Below are positions 1 through 8,125 of a stretch of 64,000 nt of DNA, one piece after another; the stretch's first letter is position 1; each line of letters opens with the position of its first letter. The notes beneath the pieces were generated by a model. The model did not search any database. It was not told where the DNA came from and saw only the letters and a list, made by a program, of their open reading frames with translations. The DNA comes from CAWJJM01 sp963843275 (GTDB lineage Bacteria; Acidobacteriota; Thermoanaerobaculia; Multivoradales; JBCCEF01). A program made the translations under genes and the position numbers. The stretch lies in the NCBI GenBank assembly GCA_963843275.1, contig CAWJJM010000004.1:620001-684000 (forward strand). Reading direction: 5' to 3'.

Positions 1-1288
1 TCAGGAAGCGCGAGATCTGCCGCGACGTCTCGGCCTCGGCGACGGCGGCACGCTCGGCGCGGGTGGCGCGGACCGCCTGCCAGGCGGCCACCGCCGCGCC
101 GGCGACGAGGGCGACCACGACCGCCGCCGCGGCCGCCACCGCCAGCCGGTGCCGCCGCACCAGCTTGGCGAGCTTGTAGGCGGTGCTCGGCGGGCGCGCC
201 TCGACCGGGCGGTCGTCGAGATGGCGGCCGATGTCCGCCGCCAGCTCGGCCGGCGAGCCGTAGCGCCGCGCCGGCTGCTTCTCGAGCGCCCGCATGACGA
301 TCCAGTCGAGGTCGCCGCGCAGCTCCCGCGCCAGCGACTCGGGATCGGTCCGCCGCACCCGCGCCGCCTCGCCGGAGGCCGCGCCGAGGCTGCTGAGCCG
401 GGTGCTCGGCCGGGGCGGGTCGACCTCGCGGATGCGCCGGCGGATCTCGTGCGAAGGCCGCCCGGCGCAGCTCGTCGGGATCGAACGGCAGCACGCCGAC
501 GACCAGCTCGTAGAGCAGCACGCCCAGGGCGTAGACGTCGGTGCGGGTGTCGACGTCGTCGCCGGCGCCGGCCGCCTGCTCGGGGCTCATGAACTCGGGC
601 GTCCCCAGCAGCATGCCGTGCTGGGTGAACAGCGTGCGCTCGGTGAGGCGCTGGTCGATCGCCTTGGCGACGCCGAAGTCGATCACCTTGACCACCGGCC
701 GCTCCCCCTCGATCGCGACCAGCACGTTGGAGGGCTTGACGTCGCGGTGGATGATGCCCTTGCGGTGAGCGTGCTGGATCGCCTCGCAGGCCTGCTGGAA
801 GAGCTCCAGACGCTCGCGCAGGGGGAGCCGGCGGCGGTCGCAGAAGTCGGTGATGGGGACGCCGTCGACGTACTCCATGACGAAGTAGGGGCGCCCCGAC
901 CCGGCGGTGCCGGCGTCGAGCACGCGCGCCACGTTGGGATGGCTCATCAGCGCCAGCGCCTGCCGCTCTCCCTCGAAGCGGGCGATCACCTGCTCGCTGT
1001 CCATCCCCAGCTTGATCAGCTTCAGCGCCACCCGGCGCCGGATCGGCTTCTCCTGCTCGGCCAGGTAGACGACCCCCATGCCGCCCTCGCCGATCTTCTC
1101 GACGACGCGGTAGGGGCCGATGCGGTCGGGGGTCGGCGCGGCGTCGGCGGCGCCCCCGCCGGGGGCGAGGGCCGCGGTGTCGCCCTCCTCGCCGATCCCC
1201 AGGAGCAGGAGGCACTGCGGGCACTCGTCCCCCGCAGGTCCGGGGGCAGCGGAGCGCCGCACTGGCTGCACGCGGGTCGGTCGCTCAT
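1..1288 (-). CDS. Ser/Thr protein kinase, PknB-like (C-terminus beyond window; two frameshifts)
   Basis: A bacterial Hanks-type kinase that would phosphorylate Ser/Thr of target proteins. It opens with a zinc-ribbon-like segment (CSQCGAPL, then CPQC after a one-base slip in a G run near 1230). The kinase domain follows with the glycine loop GEGGMGVVY, ATP lysine in VALKLIKLG, HRDVKPSN catalytic loop, DFG in KVIDFGVAK and the GTPEFMSPEQ activation segment. A second frameshift near 457 splits the end of the domain. After it come the Ala/Val-rich membrane segment and the start of a cytoplasm-distal tail, cut by the window edge. The ATG at 1288 (or GTG at 1291) lies just after the sigma factor stop at 1294, so the two are probably co-transcribed. 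ECF sigma plus kinase pairs of this kind are common in Acidobacteriota and Planctomycetes. Confidence 0.85.
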
Positions 1289-1293
1289 CACGT

Positions 1294-2028
1294 TCACTCC
1301 AGGCAGGAGAGCAGGAAGCGCAGCTCGTCGTCGATCCGGGCCTCGTCCTCCACCGTCTCGGCCACCTCCTCGCGCAGCAGCGCCCCGAAGCGGCGCCGCA
1401 GGCGGTGGACCGCCACCTTGACGGCGGACTCGGTCATCCCCAGCTCCGCGGCGACCTCGCGGTAGCGCGCGCCGCCGCTGCTGGTCAGGAAGCGGGCGAG
1501 GCGGCGCGAGCGCTCGGGGTTGCTCGCCGCCGCCAGCTCCGCGTCCAACCGCCGGCGGGCGTGGGCGAGCAGCTCGAGGGCCCAGCGGCGCGCGAACAGG
1601 CGGTCGGGGCTCGCCGCCGGGTCGGCCTCCAGGCGGTACCGGCTCTCGGCGTCGTCGAGATCGAGCGACTGCAGCGACACGCCGCCACCGCGCTTCTGGG
1701 CCGCGGCGCGCACCGCGACGTCGGAGAGGTAGTACTTGAAGGCGCCGAGGAGGAACGACCGGAAGCGGCCCCGGTCGGGGTCGGCGGAGCCCAGCGTCCC
1801 GCGCTCCAGCAGGTGGGAGAAGAAGCCCTGCACCAGGTCCTGCGCCTCGTCGGCGTCGCGGCCGCGGCGGCGGGCGAACACGTAGACCGGGTACCAGTAG
1901 CGCTCGCAGAGGGTGGCCAGCGCCGCCGCACCGTCCGGGTGGCCGCGGTCCCCCGCCGCCAGCACGAGGCTCCACCGCGTGGTGAGAAAGCGGCCCCCAC
2001 CGCCCAGCTCGATCCGGCCCTCGGCCAT
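1294..2028 (-). CDS. ECF-type sigma factor, Sigma70_ECF (TTRWS) family
   Basis: A 244-residue alternative sigma factor. The N-terminus has the TTRWSLVLAAG signature of the ECF group found mainly in Acidobacteriota and Planctomycetes. Region 2 (DEAQDLVQGFF, about residues 65-75) would bind core polymerase and the -10 element. The C-terminal helix-turn-helix (YREVAAELGMTESAVKVAVHRLRRRF) is region 4. The ATG at 2028 was chosen because it precedes the conserved start directly; the upstream in-frame sequence is low-complexity. The downstream kinase begins 6 bases after the stop, suggesting that the kinase controls this factor or its pathway. That link is inferred from context. Confidence 0.88.
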   Translation of the reverse strand: MAEGRIELGGGGRFLTTRWSLVLAAGDRGHPDGAAALATLCERYWYPVYVFARRRGRDADEAQDLVQGFFSHLLERGTLGSADPDRGRFRSFLLGAFKYYLSDVAVRAAAQKRGGGVSLQSLDLDDAESRYRLEADPAASPDRLFARRWALELLAHARRRLDAELAAASNPERSRRLARFLTSSGGARYREVAAELGMTESAVKVAVHRLRRRFGALLREEVAETVEDEARIDDELRFLLSCLE

Positions 2029-2198
2029 CGGCTCGGCTCCCGGCGGCCGGCGCCACGCGCGGCGCCGGTCCACCCGTTGGTCGTCGGAGGACCGGAATCT
2101 TAGCGCAGCCCGCCCGAGGAGCGGCGGCGCGGCGGCGTGGGGAGAGCGGGCGAGCACGGGGTCACCTCCTGCCCCTGCCTCGGCGATCGGCGCCGCGA

Positions 2199-2222
2199 GG
2201 TTACGTCGCCCGTCCTGTAACC
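2199..2222. promoter_or_regulatory. 6-bp dyad GGTTAC-N12-GTAACC
   Basis: A perfect inverted repeat of GGTTAC and GTAACC with a 12-base spacer lies about 70 bases upstream of the TGA-containing methyltransferase, between it and the divergent sigma factor gene. The size and spacing suit a dimeric repressor site, but no regulator is identified. A six-base dyad can occur by chance. Confidence 0.25.
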
Positions 2223-2292
2223 CCGCGGCGCGTTTCACCGAGGAAGCGCGTGGAGGCGGCACGACCCGCCCCCACACCGAAAGGAGCCGACC

Positions 2293-3114
2293 ATGGCCAC
2301 CACCTGTCCGCTGGACTTCGACGTCGACCGCCTCCGCCACGAGGTCGCGGCGACCTACGAGCGCGTGGCGCACGACCCTGGGGGCGAGTTCCACTTCCAC
2401 CGCGGCCCGGGATACGCCGCGCGCCTGCTGCGCTACGACGCCGCCGAGCTGGCGGCGCTGCCGGCCGCCGCGACGGCGTCGTTCGCCGGCGTCGCCAACC
2501 CGCTGCGGGTCGGCCCGGTGGGGGCGGGCGAGACGGTGGTCGACATCGGCTGCGGCGCCGGCACCGACCTGCTGCTGGCCGCCCGGCGCACCGGCCCCGG
2601 CGGGCGCGCCATCGGTGTCGAGCCGACCCCGGGGATGCGGCGCACGGCGCGCGCGGCGGCCCGCGCCGCCGGTCTCGGGTCGGTGGTCGAGGTGCGCGCC
2701 GGCCACGCCGAGCACCTGCCGGTCGCCGATGCCGGCGCCGACGTGGTGATCTCCAACGGCGTCCTCAACCTGGCACCGGACAAGGTCCGCGCCTTCCGCG
2801 AGATCGCCCGGGTCCTGCGCCCGGGCGGACGCCTCTACCTCGGCGACGTGGTGCTCGACGTCGACCTGGCGGAGGGGGAGCGCCGCGACGTCGACCTGTG
2901 GGCGGCCTGAATCGCCGGCGCTCTGCTGGAGGCAGAGCTCGTGGAGCTGGCGGCTGCGGTGGGGTTGGTGGACGCGCGGATCGTGGAGCGCTTCGACAGC
3001 TACGCCGGCAGCGGCGTCGACCGCAAGGTGGCGGCCGCCGTGGGCGTGCACGGAGCGAACTTCTTCGCCCGCCGGCCGGAGGGGCCCGGCGCGGCGTCCC
3101 GGCCGAACGGCTGA
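2293..3114 (+). CDS. ArsM-like SAM methyltransferase, probable selenoprotein (TGA at 2908-2910 read as Sec)
   Basis: A class I SAM-dependent methyltransferase of 273 residues if the TGA at 2908 is read through. Motif I is VVDIGCGAGTD (about 82-92). The ArsM-like blocks VISNGVLNL-APDK and RVLRPGGRL follow. The TGA falls at residue 206 in the context DLWAA-U-IAGALLEAEL, where arsenite methyltransferases have the conserved reactive cysteine of the C-I-x-G-A motif. The same frame continues for 67 sensible residues (VDARIVERFDSY and GANFFARRP) to a second TGA at 3112. The other ArsM cysteines are absent (GVANP and SNGV replace the usual Cys sites), so arsenic may not be the substrate. The start is set by GAAAGGAG at 2279-2286. 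Sec, rather than stop or error, is inferred from position and hairpin. Confidence 0.8.
2920..2938 (+). promoter_or_regulatory. Candidate bacterial SECIS hairpin of the ArsM-like gene
   Basis: A perfect 7-bp stem (GCUCUGC with GCAGAGC) closes the 5-nt loop UGGAG. The stem begins 9 nt after the TGA at 2908-2910 and the loop begins 16 nt after it. Known bacterial SECIS elements lie within the coding region, with the apical loop about 16-37 nt from the UGA and a G in the first two loop positions. Both conditions hold here. SelB binding is inferred. Confidence 0.65.
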
Positions 3115-3207
3115 GCCGGCGCCGGCGGCGGGGGATCGCCACGCCACCGCCGGCGGCCGGGAGCCCGCCGGCGTCCCCGGGGCCCGGGGCGCCCGCGGGC
3201 CGCGCTC

Positions 3208-4359
3208 TCACTCCAGGACGTGGATGTGGCGCTCGCGGCACATCCCCTTGAGCGTCTCGGGCCAGACGGTGACGCTGACCTCGCCGAGGTGCGCCTTCTG
3301 CAGCAGCAGCATGTAGGTGCGCGACTGGCCGATGCCGCCGCCGATCGACAGCGGGATCTCGTCGTCGAGGATGGCCTGGTGGTACGGCAGCTCCAGGAAG
3401 TCGTGCTGGCCGGTCATCTCGAGCTGGCGCACGCAGCGTCTCCTTGGTCGACCCGGATGCCCATCGAGGTCAGCTCGTGGCGCCGCTGGGTCACCGGGTT
3501 CCAGACCAGGATGTCGCCGTTGAGCCCGTGCATCGGCCGCCCGTCGTCCGAGCGCGTCTCGGTGACCCAGTCGTCGTAGTCGGCGGCGCGCATCTCGTGC
3601 GGATAGCCGTCGGCCAGCGTCCAGCCGATGCCGATAGATGAAGACCGCCGGGTGCTCCTGCAGGATCGCCGTCTCGCGCTGCTTGCGCGGCAGGTCGGGG
3701 TAGCGCGCGAGCAGGTCCTCGGCGTGCAGGAAGGTGAGCTCTTCCGGGCAGGTCCGGGTAGCGCGGATCGCGCAGCGCGGGGAACCGCTCGCTGGACGAA
3801 GCGCTCGGCGCCCTTGAGCACCTTCCAGATCCGCCGCACCACGTCCTTGAGGTAGTCGAGGTTGCGCTCCTCCGGGGTGATCGCGCCGCTCCCAGTCCCA
3901 CTGGTCGACGTAGGCGCTGTGGTCGTGGTCGAGGAAGTAGTCCTTGCGCACCGCCCGCATGTCGGTGCATCAGCCCCTCGCCCACGTCGCATGCCGAACT
4001 GCTTCAGCGCCATCCGCTTCCACTTGGTGGCCGCCTGCACGACCTGCGCCTCGATCGGGTTGCGCTCGTGGTCGTTGCTCGATGTGGAACGACACCGGGG
4101 TGCGCGAGCCGTCGCGGTCGAGGTAGTCGTTGACGCCGCTGTCGCGGTCGACGATCAGCGGCACCTCGACCGGATCAGGCTCGAGCTCGCGGCAGAGGCC
4201 GTCCTCGATGTAGCGCTTGACCGCGAAGATGGCGCGCTGCGTCTCCTTGGGGTCGAGCAACGAACGGTAGTCGGTCGGCAGGACCTTCTCGACCTCCTCG
4301 TAGGTTCCGATGCCGGGGCCGGCGAGGTCGGCCTGTTTCTCCGTCAGGGTGGCGGTCAT
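3208..4359 (-). CDS. asnA: Aspartate-ammonia ligase AsnA, broken by several frameshifts
   Basis: Ammonia-dependent asparagine synthetase, a class II tRNA-synthetase-like enzyme making Asn from Asp, NH3 and ATP. Recognisable blocks run in order across frames: YIEDGLCRELEPDPVEVPL, GVNDYLDRDGSRTPVSF, KWKRMALKQFGM, AVRKDYFLDHDHSAYVDQWDWE, GRPMHGLNGDILVWNP, ELTSMGIRVD, and the C-terminal SIGGGIGQSRTYMLLLQKAHLGE. At least five one-base slips interrupt it, for example an extra base in Y-GIGWTLADG near 3637. The whole family sequence is present and no block is lost. That fits consensus error, though a young pseudogene cannot be excluded. It lies tail-to-tail with the methyltransferase across a 93-base GC-rich gap. 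The start is the ATG at 4359. Confidence 0.8.
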
Positions 4360-4507
4360 GGGATTCCCTCCGGGCTCCGCCGGGAGCCTCACACGACCAG
4401 CATAGGGAGCGCCGCCGGGCCGGGCACCGTCCCGTCGGGCGGGACAGCCGACGCCGCGGGGGATAGAATGGGCGGCCTCGCCGGCCCCGGCTCGGCCCCC
4501 GTCCGCC

Positions 4508-5515
4508 ATGACCACCACCTTCGGCATCCTCGGCTTCGGCGCCTACACCCCCGAGCGGGTGATGACCAACGCCGAGTGGGGCGAGTGGGTCGACACCACC
4601 GACGAGTGGATCCGCAGCCGCACCGGCATCGAGCGCCGGCGCTTCGCGGCGCCCGACCAGAGCACCGTCGACTTCGCCGAGCAGGCGGCGCGGCGGGCGC
4701 TCGACGACGCCGGCCTCGAAGCCGGCGACCTCGACGAGATCGTCGTCGCCACCGACACGCCGGAGGTCTACTTCCCCGACACCTCGTCCTTCCTCCAGCA
4801 CCGGTTGGGCGCCCGCGAGGTACCGTGCTACGACCTCGCCGGCAGCGGCTGCGCCGGGTTCCTGCAGGCCGTCGACGTCGCCCTGTCGCGCTCCCGCACC
4901 GGCTCGCGGCGGGTCCTGGTGGTGGCCGTGGAACTGCTCACCCGGATCATGAACTGGCGCGACCGCACCACCTGCGTGCTGTTCGGCGACGCCGCCGGCG
5001 CCGCGCTGGTGGGGCCGGCCGACGGGAGCGGGGAGAGCCCCGTCGAGGTGGTCGCCGCCGTCTCCGGCACCGACGGCAGCCGCACCGACATCCTCACCCT
5101 GGAGGTCGGCGGCACCCGCCGGCCGTTCTCCCCCGAGGTCGCCGCGAAGGGCCTGCACCAGAACATCGTCATGCACGGTCGCGCGGTCTTCAAGGAGGCC
5201 GTGACCCGCATGGCGGCCGCCTCCCGCGAGGCCCTCCGCCAGGCCGGTCTGACCGCGGACGACCTGGCGCTGGTGGTGCCGCACCAGGCCAACCAGCGCA
5301 TCCTCGACGCCGTCGCCGGCGCCCTCGACCTGCCGCGCGAGAAGCTCTTCTCCAACGTCGTCGACTACGGCAATACCGGCTCCGCGTCGGTGCCCCTGGC
5401 GCTGTGTCAGGCGCGCGCCGCCGGCCGCATCGGCCCGGGCGACCTGGTGCTGCTGACCGCGTTCGGCGCGGGGTTTCACTGGGGCGCCATGATCCTCCGC
5501 TTCCCCTCGCGGTAG
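4508..5515 (+). CDS. fabH: 3-oxoacyl-ACP synthase III (KAS III, FabH)
   Basis: Condenses an acyl-CoA with malonyl-ACP to start fatty-acid synthesis. The 335-residue protein has the full thiolase-fold triad: Cys115 in GSGCAGFLQ, His259 in VPHQANQR and Asn289 in YGNTGSAS. The N-terminal D-E-W-I-x-S-R-T-G-I-E-R-R motif is also typical. Length is normal and the frame is clean. It sits alone between divergent asnA and the rhodanese gene, so it may serve a specialised acyl starter rather than being the only FabH. That last point is inference. Confidence 0.93.
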   Translation: MTTTFGILGFGAYTPERVMTNAEWGEWVDTTDEWIRSRTGIERRRFAAPDQSTVDFAEQAARRALDDAGLEAGDLDEIVVATDTPEVYFPDTSSFLQHRLGAREVPCYDLAGSGCAGFLQAVDVALSRSRTGSRRVLVVAVELLTRIMNWRDRTTCVLFGDAAGAALVGPADGSGESPVEVVAAVSGTDGSRTDILTLEVGGTRRPFSPEVAAKGLHQNIVMHGRAVFKEAVTRMAAASREALRQAGLTADDLALVVPHQANQRILDAVAGALDLPREKLFSNVVDYGNTGSASVPLALCQARAAGRIGPGDLVLLTAFGAGFHWGAMILRFPSR

Positions 5516-5675
5516 AGGCGGGCACGTCGGCGCCGGCGCCGCGTCCCGCCCCGCGGATGCCCCCCCACGCAGGCTGCGCCCGCGCTCGGACGGCACGTCT
5601 GCCGGCGGGTTGGCGCGGGTCTTGCGCCTGTCCTCGACTGCTGGGATCGGGCGGCTGAAAGACGAGGAGGTTGCG

Positions 5676-6005
5676 ATGACGACTGCCCGACGGATCGACG
5701 TGGAAGAGGCCCGCCGGCGCGTGCAGGCGGGCGATGCCCTGCTGGTGTGCGCCTACGAGGACGACGACAAGTGCGGCGCGATGGCGCTGGAGGGGTCGAT
5801 CCCCCTCAGCGAGCTGCGGCGCCGCGGCGTCGAGCCCGACCAGCCGATCGTCTTCTATTGCGGTTGACCGCAGGAAGCGACCTCCGCCCGGCGGGCGGAG
5901 GAGTACATGGCCGCGGGGTTCACCGACGTCGCCGCCCTCCGCGGGGGCGTCGAGGCCTGGCAGGAGGCCGGGCTGCCGATGCAGGCCGGCGCGGTCGAGG
6001 TCTGA
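5676..6005 (+). CDS. Rhodanese-like sulfurtransferase, probable selenoprotein (TGA at 5865-5867 read as Sec)
   Basis: A single-domain rhodanese of 109 residues if the TGA at 5865 is decoded. The active-site stretch reads FYCG-U-PQEATSARRAEEY, matching the family pattern Y-C-x-C-P-x-E-x-T-S-A with the second cysteine replaced by the TGA codon (residue 64). The rest of the domain follows in the same frame (GFTDVAALRGGVEAWQEAGLP) up to a TGA at 6003. Without readthrough the product would stop at the active site. Start ATG 5676 has a strong GAGGAGG five bases upstream. Rhodaneses move sulfur (or selenium) via a persulfide on the active-site residue. Sec-containing rhodanese-related proteins are, to my recollection, a described selenoprotein group. 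Confidence 0.8.
5881..5901 (+). promoter_or_regulatory. Candidate bacterial SECIS hairpin of the rhodanese gene
   Basis: A perfect 9-bp stem (CCUCCGCCC with GGGCGGAGG) closes the 3-nt loop GGC. It starts 13 nt after the TGA at 5865-5867 and its loop is 22 nt away, inside the 16-37 nt range of bacterial SECIS elements, with G in the first loop position. The stem is GC-rich like the whole window, so chance pairing is less unlikely here than in an AT-balanced genome. Confidence 0.6.
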
Positions 6006-6048
6006 GGCCGCAGGCGGGGCGGAGGCCCGCTGCCGTTAGGATCGGCGG

Positions 6049-6792
6049 ATGCGGGCGACGCACTTCGAGTTCCGCCACCGCTTCTGGTGCCTCGGCCTGA
6101 TCTTCACGCTCGGGTTCTTCTGCTACCGCTGGGATCCGCGCAACGTCGTGGTCGCGGCGCTGACCGCCTGCGGGGTCGACGCCCCGACCGCCGGCCCCGG
6201 CCTCGGCATCCTCAGGGCCTGCTTCGCGGCGGGCGCGCTGGTCGCGGCCGGGGGCGCCGCGCTGCGCACCTGGGCCGCCGCCTACCTCGACAGCGACGTC
6301 GTGCACGACCCGCGGCTGCACACCGAGCGGGTGGTGGCCGACGGGCCCTACCGCCGGGTCCGCAACCCGCTCTACCTCGGGCTGCTGCTGATCGCCGTCG
6401 GCTTCTCCCTGCTCGCCAGCCGGCTCGGCGCGGCGGTGATCCTCGTCGGGATCACCCTGTTCTCCCTGCGCTTGATCGGGCGCGAGGAGGACGACCTCCG
6501 GGCCGCCCGCGGCGAGGCCTACGAGCGCTACCGGCGCAGCGTGCCGCGCCTGCTGCCGGCCGTGCGCCCGCGGCTCCCCCGCGGCGGCGGCGTCCCGCAC
6601 TGGGCCCAGGCCCTCGCCGGCGAGGCCTTCGCCTGGGGCTTCGCCGTGGCCCTGGCGGTCTACGCGGCCACCCTGCGGATGCGGCCCTACCTGTGGGCGC
6701 TCGGCGGCAGCATGGCGGTCTACTTCGTGGTCCTGGCGTCGCAGCGTCTCCTGCACCGGCCGGGCGCGCCGGGCCTCCCCCCCGGCGGCTGA
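6049..6792 (+). CDS. Isoprenylcysteine methyltransferase (ICMT)-like membrane protein
   Basis: An integral membrane protein of 247 residues with the PEMT/ICMT signature: GPYRRVRNPLYLG in the cytoplasmic loop (about 103-115), then hydrophobic segments, then REEDDLRAARGEAYERYRR, the conserved E-E-x-x-L...Y-x-x-Y region that closes the SAM site. Bacterial members methylate small or lipid-like substrates and are not tied to prenylated cysteine. The C-terminal third adds two further membrane spans. The gene is 20 bases upstream of the GT-C-like gene and may share its transcript. Confidence 0.78.
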   Translation: MRATHFEFRHRFWCLGLIFTLGFFCYRWDPRNVVVAALTACGVDAPTAGPGLGILRACFAAGALVAAGGAALRTWAAAYLDSDVVHDPRLHTERVVADGPYRRVRNPLYLGLLLIAVGFSLLASRLGAAVILVGITLFSLRLIGREEDDLRAARGEAYERYRRSVPRLLPAVRPRLPRGGGVPHWAQALAGEAFAWGFAVALAVYAATLRMRPYLWALGGSMAVYFVVLASQRLLHRPGAPGLPPGG

Positions 6793-6811
6793 GGTAGGCT
6801 CCCGCCGCCCC

Positions 6812-8125
6812 ATGGACCGCTCGCAGGCTGGCGCCGCTCCGGCGCCGTACCGCCGCCCCTGGCCCTTCCCCTTCGCCGACGGCACCGCCGGCCGGCTGTC
6901 CGGCCGCACCTGGCTGCTGCTGGTCGCCGGCTTCCTGGCCCTCCACTTCCTGGCGCTGTGGATCTCCACGCGCACCGGCAACTTCGACCCCCGGCCCAAC
7001 CACGACCACGTGCGGCTGATGCGCCAGATCCTCGCCCACGGCTACCCGACCCTGGCCAAGTGGCCGCCGCTCTTCGCCTACTACCTCACCCTCAAGTGGT
7101 GGCTCACCGGGGTTCTCGGCCTGCCGTACTGGTGGGGCAAGCTGCTGGTCGACCCGCTGCCCTTCGTCGCCTCCGGGGTGCTGTCGACGCAGCTCGGCGC
7201 CCGCCTGACGCAGAACCGCTGGCTGGCGCTGGCCTCCGGCGTCGGCCTCACCGCGGCGCCGCTGTTCGCCTTGGCCAGCGCCGAGGGGCTCGCGGTGCTC
7301 CTCTTCCAGCCGCTCTTCCTCGGCGCGCTCCTGCTGCTGGTGCGGGAGCTGCAGCGCGAGGCGGGGCCGCGCTGGGAGTGGCTCGCCCTCGCCGGCACCG
7401 TGCTCGGCCTCGCCACCCTGGTGCGGGCCAACCCGCAGTTCCTGCTCGTCGCCCTCGCGCCGCTGGTCTGGGGCGTCTTCCGGCGGGCGCGGCGCCCGCG
7501 GCCGGCGGTCGCCGCTCTCGCCACCCTCGCCGTCGCCGCGGCCGCCCAGGCGCTGGTGCTGGTGCCGTGGGGGCTCGTCCAGCGCCAATCCGGCCGGTCG
7601 TCGGGAGTGCTCGCCGCACCGATCTTCTACAAGTCCTTCTACAACGGCGTGGTGCGCCAGGAGGGCAACCGGATCGCCGTCGCGCTGGAGCGTGGCGAGG
7701 GGCCGCGCCGGCCGTCGTTCTCCGGCCTGGTGCGCTTCCACCTGCACTGGCTGCGGCACGACCCGGCGGCGCTGCTCGCCCTCTACGGCCGCCGGCTCGG
7801 GCGCGCCTGGTACCTGTCGAGCAGCGGCCGCTGGGACCGCTGGATCCTCTTGCTGCACGCACCGTTGCTCGCCCTGGCGCTGCTCGGGATCGTCGTCTGG
7901 ACGCGGCGCGCCGCGGGCGACCCGGCCCTCTGGCTGACGGTGCTGGTCATCGCCTACATGTGGATGGTGTCCGCGCTCGCCTCCGGCCTGGCCCGCTACT
8001 CGGCGCCGCTCTACGGGCTGATCGCGCTCGCCGCAGGAGTGGCTATGTTGCCCTGGGTCCCGGCGCCGCGCGCCGTGACGGTGCCGGCGGCCGGCCGGCG
8101 GCGCGAGGATCCCTCACCCGGGTAG
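6812..8125 (+). CDS. Multi-spanning membrane protein, GT-C glycosyltransferase-like
   Basis: A 437-residue polytopic protein. The first loop after TM1 carries acidic and polar residues (NFDPRPNHDHVRLMRQIL, about 55-72), in the place where GT-C enzymes keep the catalytic D/E. Many Leu/Ala-rich spans follow, with the typical V-R-A-N-P-Q-F-L turn. The likely role is transfer of a sugar from a polyprenyl carrier at the outer membrane face. It is followed tail-to-tail (12-base overlap) by the flippase-like gene and two cytosolic glycosyltransferases, which supports a glycan or glycolipid role. No family is named with certainty. Confidence 0.55.
   Translation: MDRSQAGAAPAPYRRPWPFPFADGTAGRLSGRTWLLLVAGFLALHFLALWISTRTGNFDPRPNHDHVRLMRQILAHGYPTLAKWPPLFAYYLTLKWWLTGVLGLPYWWGKLLVDPLPFVASGVLSTQLGARLTQNRWLALASGVGLTAAPLFALASAEGLAVLLFQPLFLGALLLLVRELQREAGPRWEWLALAGTVLGLATLVRANPQFLLVALAPLVWGVFRRARRPRPAVAALATLAVAAAAQALVLVPWGLVQRQSGRSSGVLAAPIFYKSFYNGVVRQEGNRIAVALERGEGPRRPSFSGLVRFHLHWLRHDPAALLALYGRRLGRAWYLSSSGRWDRWILLLHAPLLALALLGIVVWTRRAAGDPALWLTVLVIAYMWMVSALASGLARYSAPLYGLIALAAGVAMLPWVPAPRAVTVPAAGRRREDPSPG

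Noticed and set aside
294..1421. Long rightward frame opposite the kinase gene
   Set aside because: GC-rich codon shadow on the other strand. No family features, while the kinase motifs are clear on the minus strand.
3112..3114. Second TGA of the methyltransferase as another Sec codon
   Set aside because: The family domain ends here, no conserved Cys is expected and no suitable hairpin follows at once, so it is taken as the true stop.
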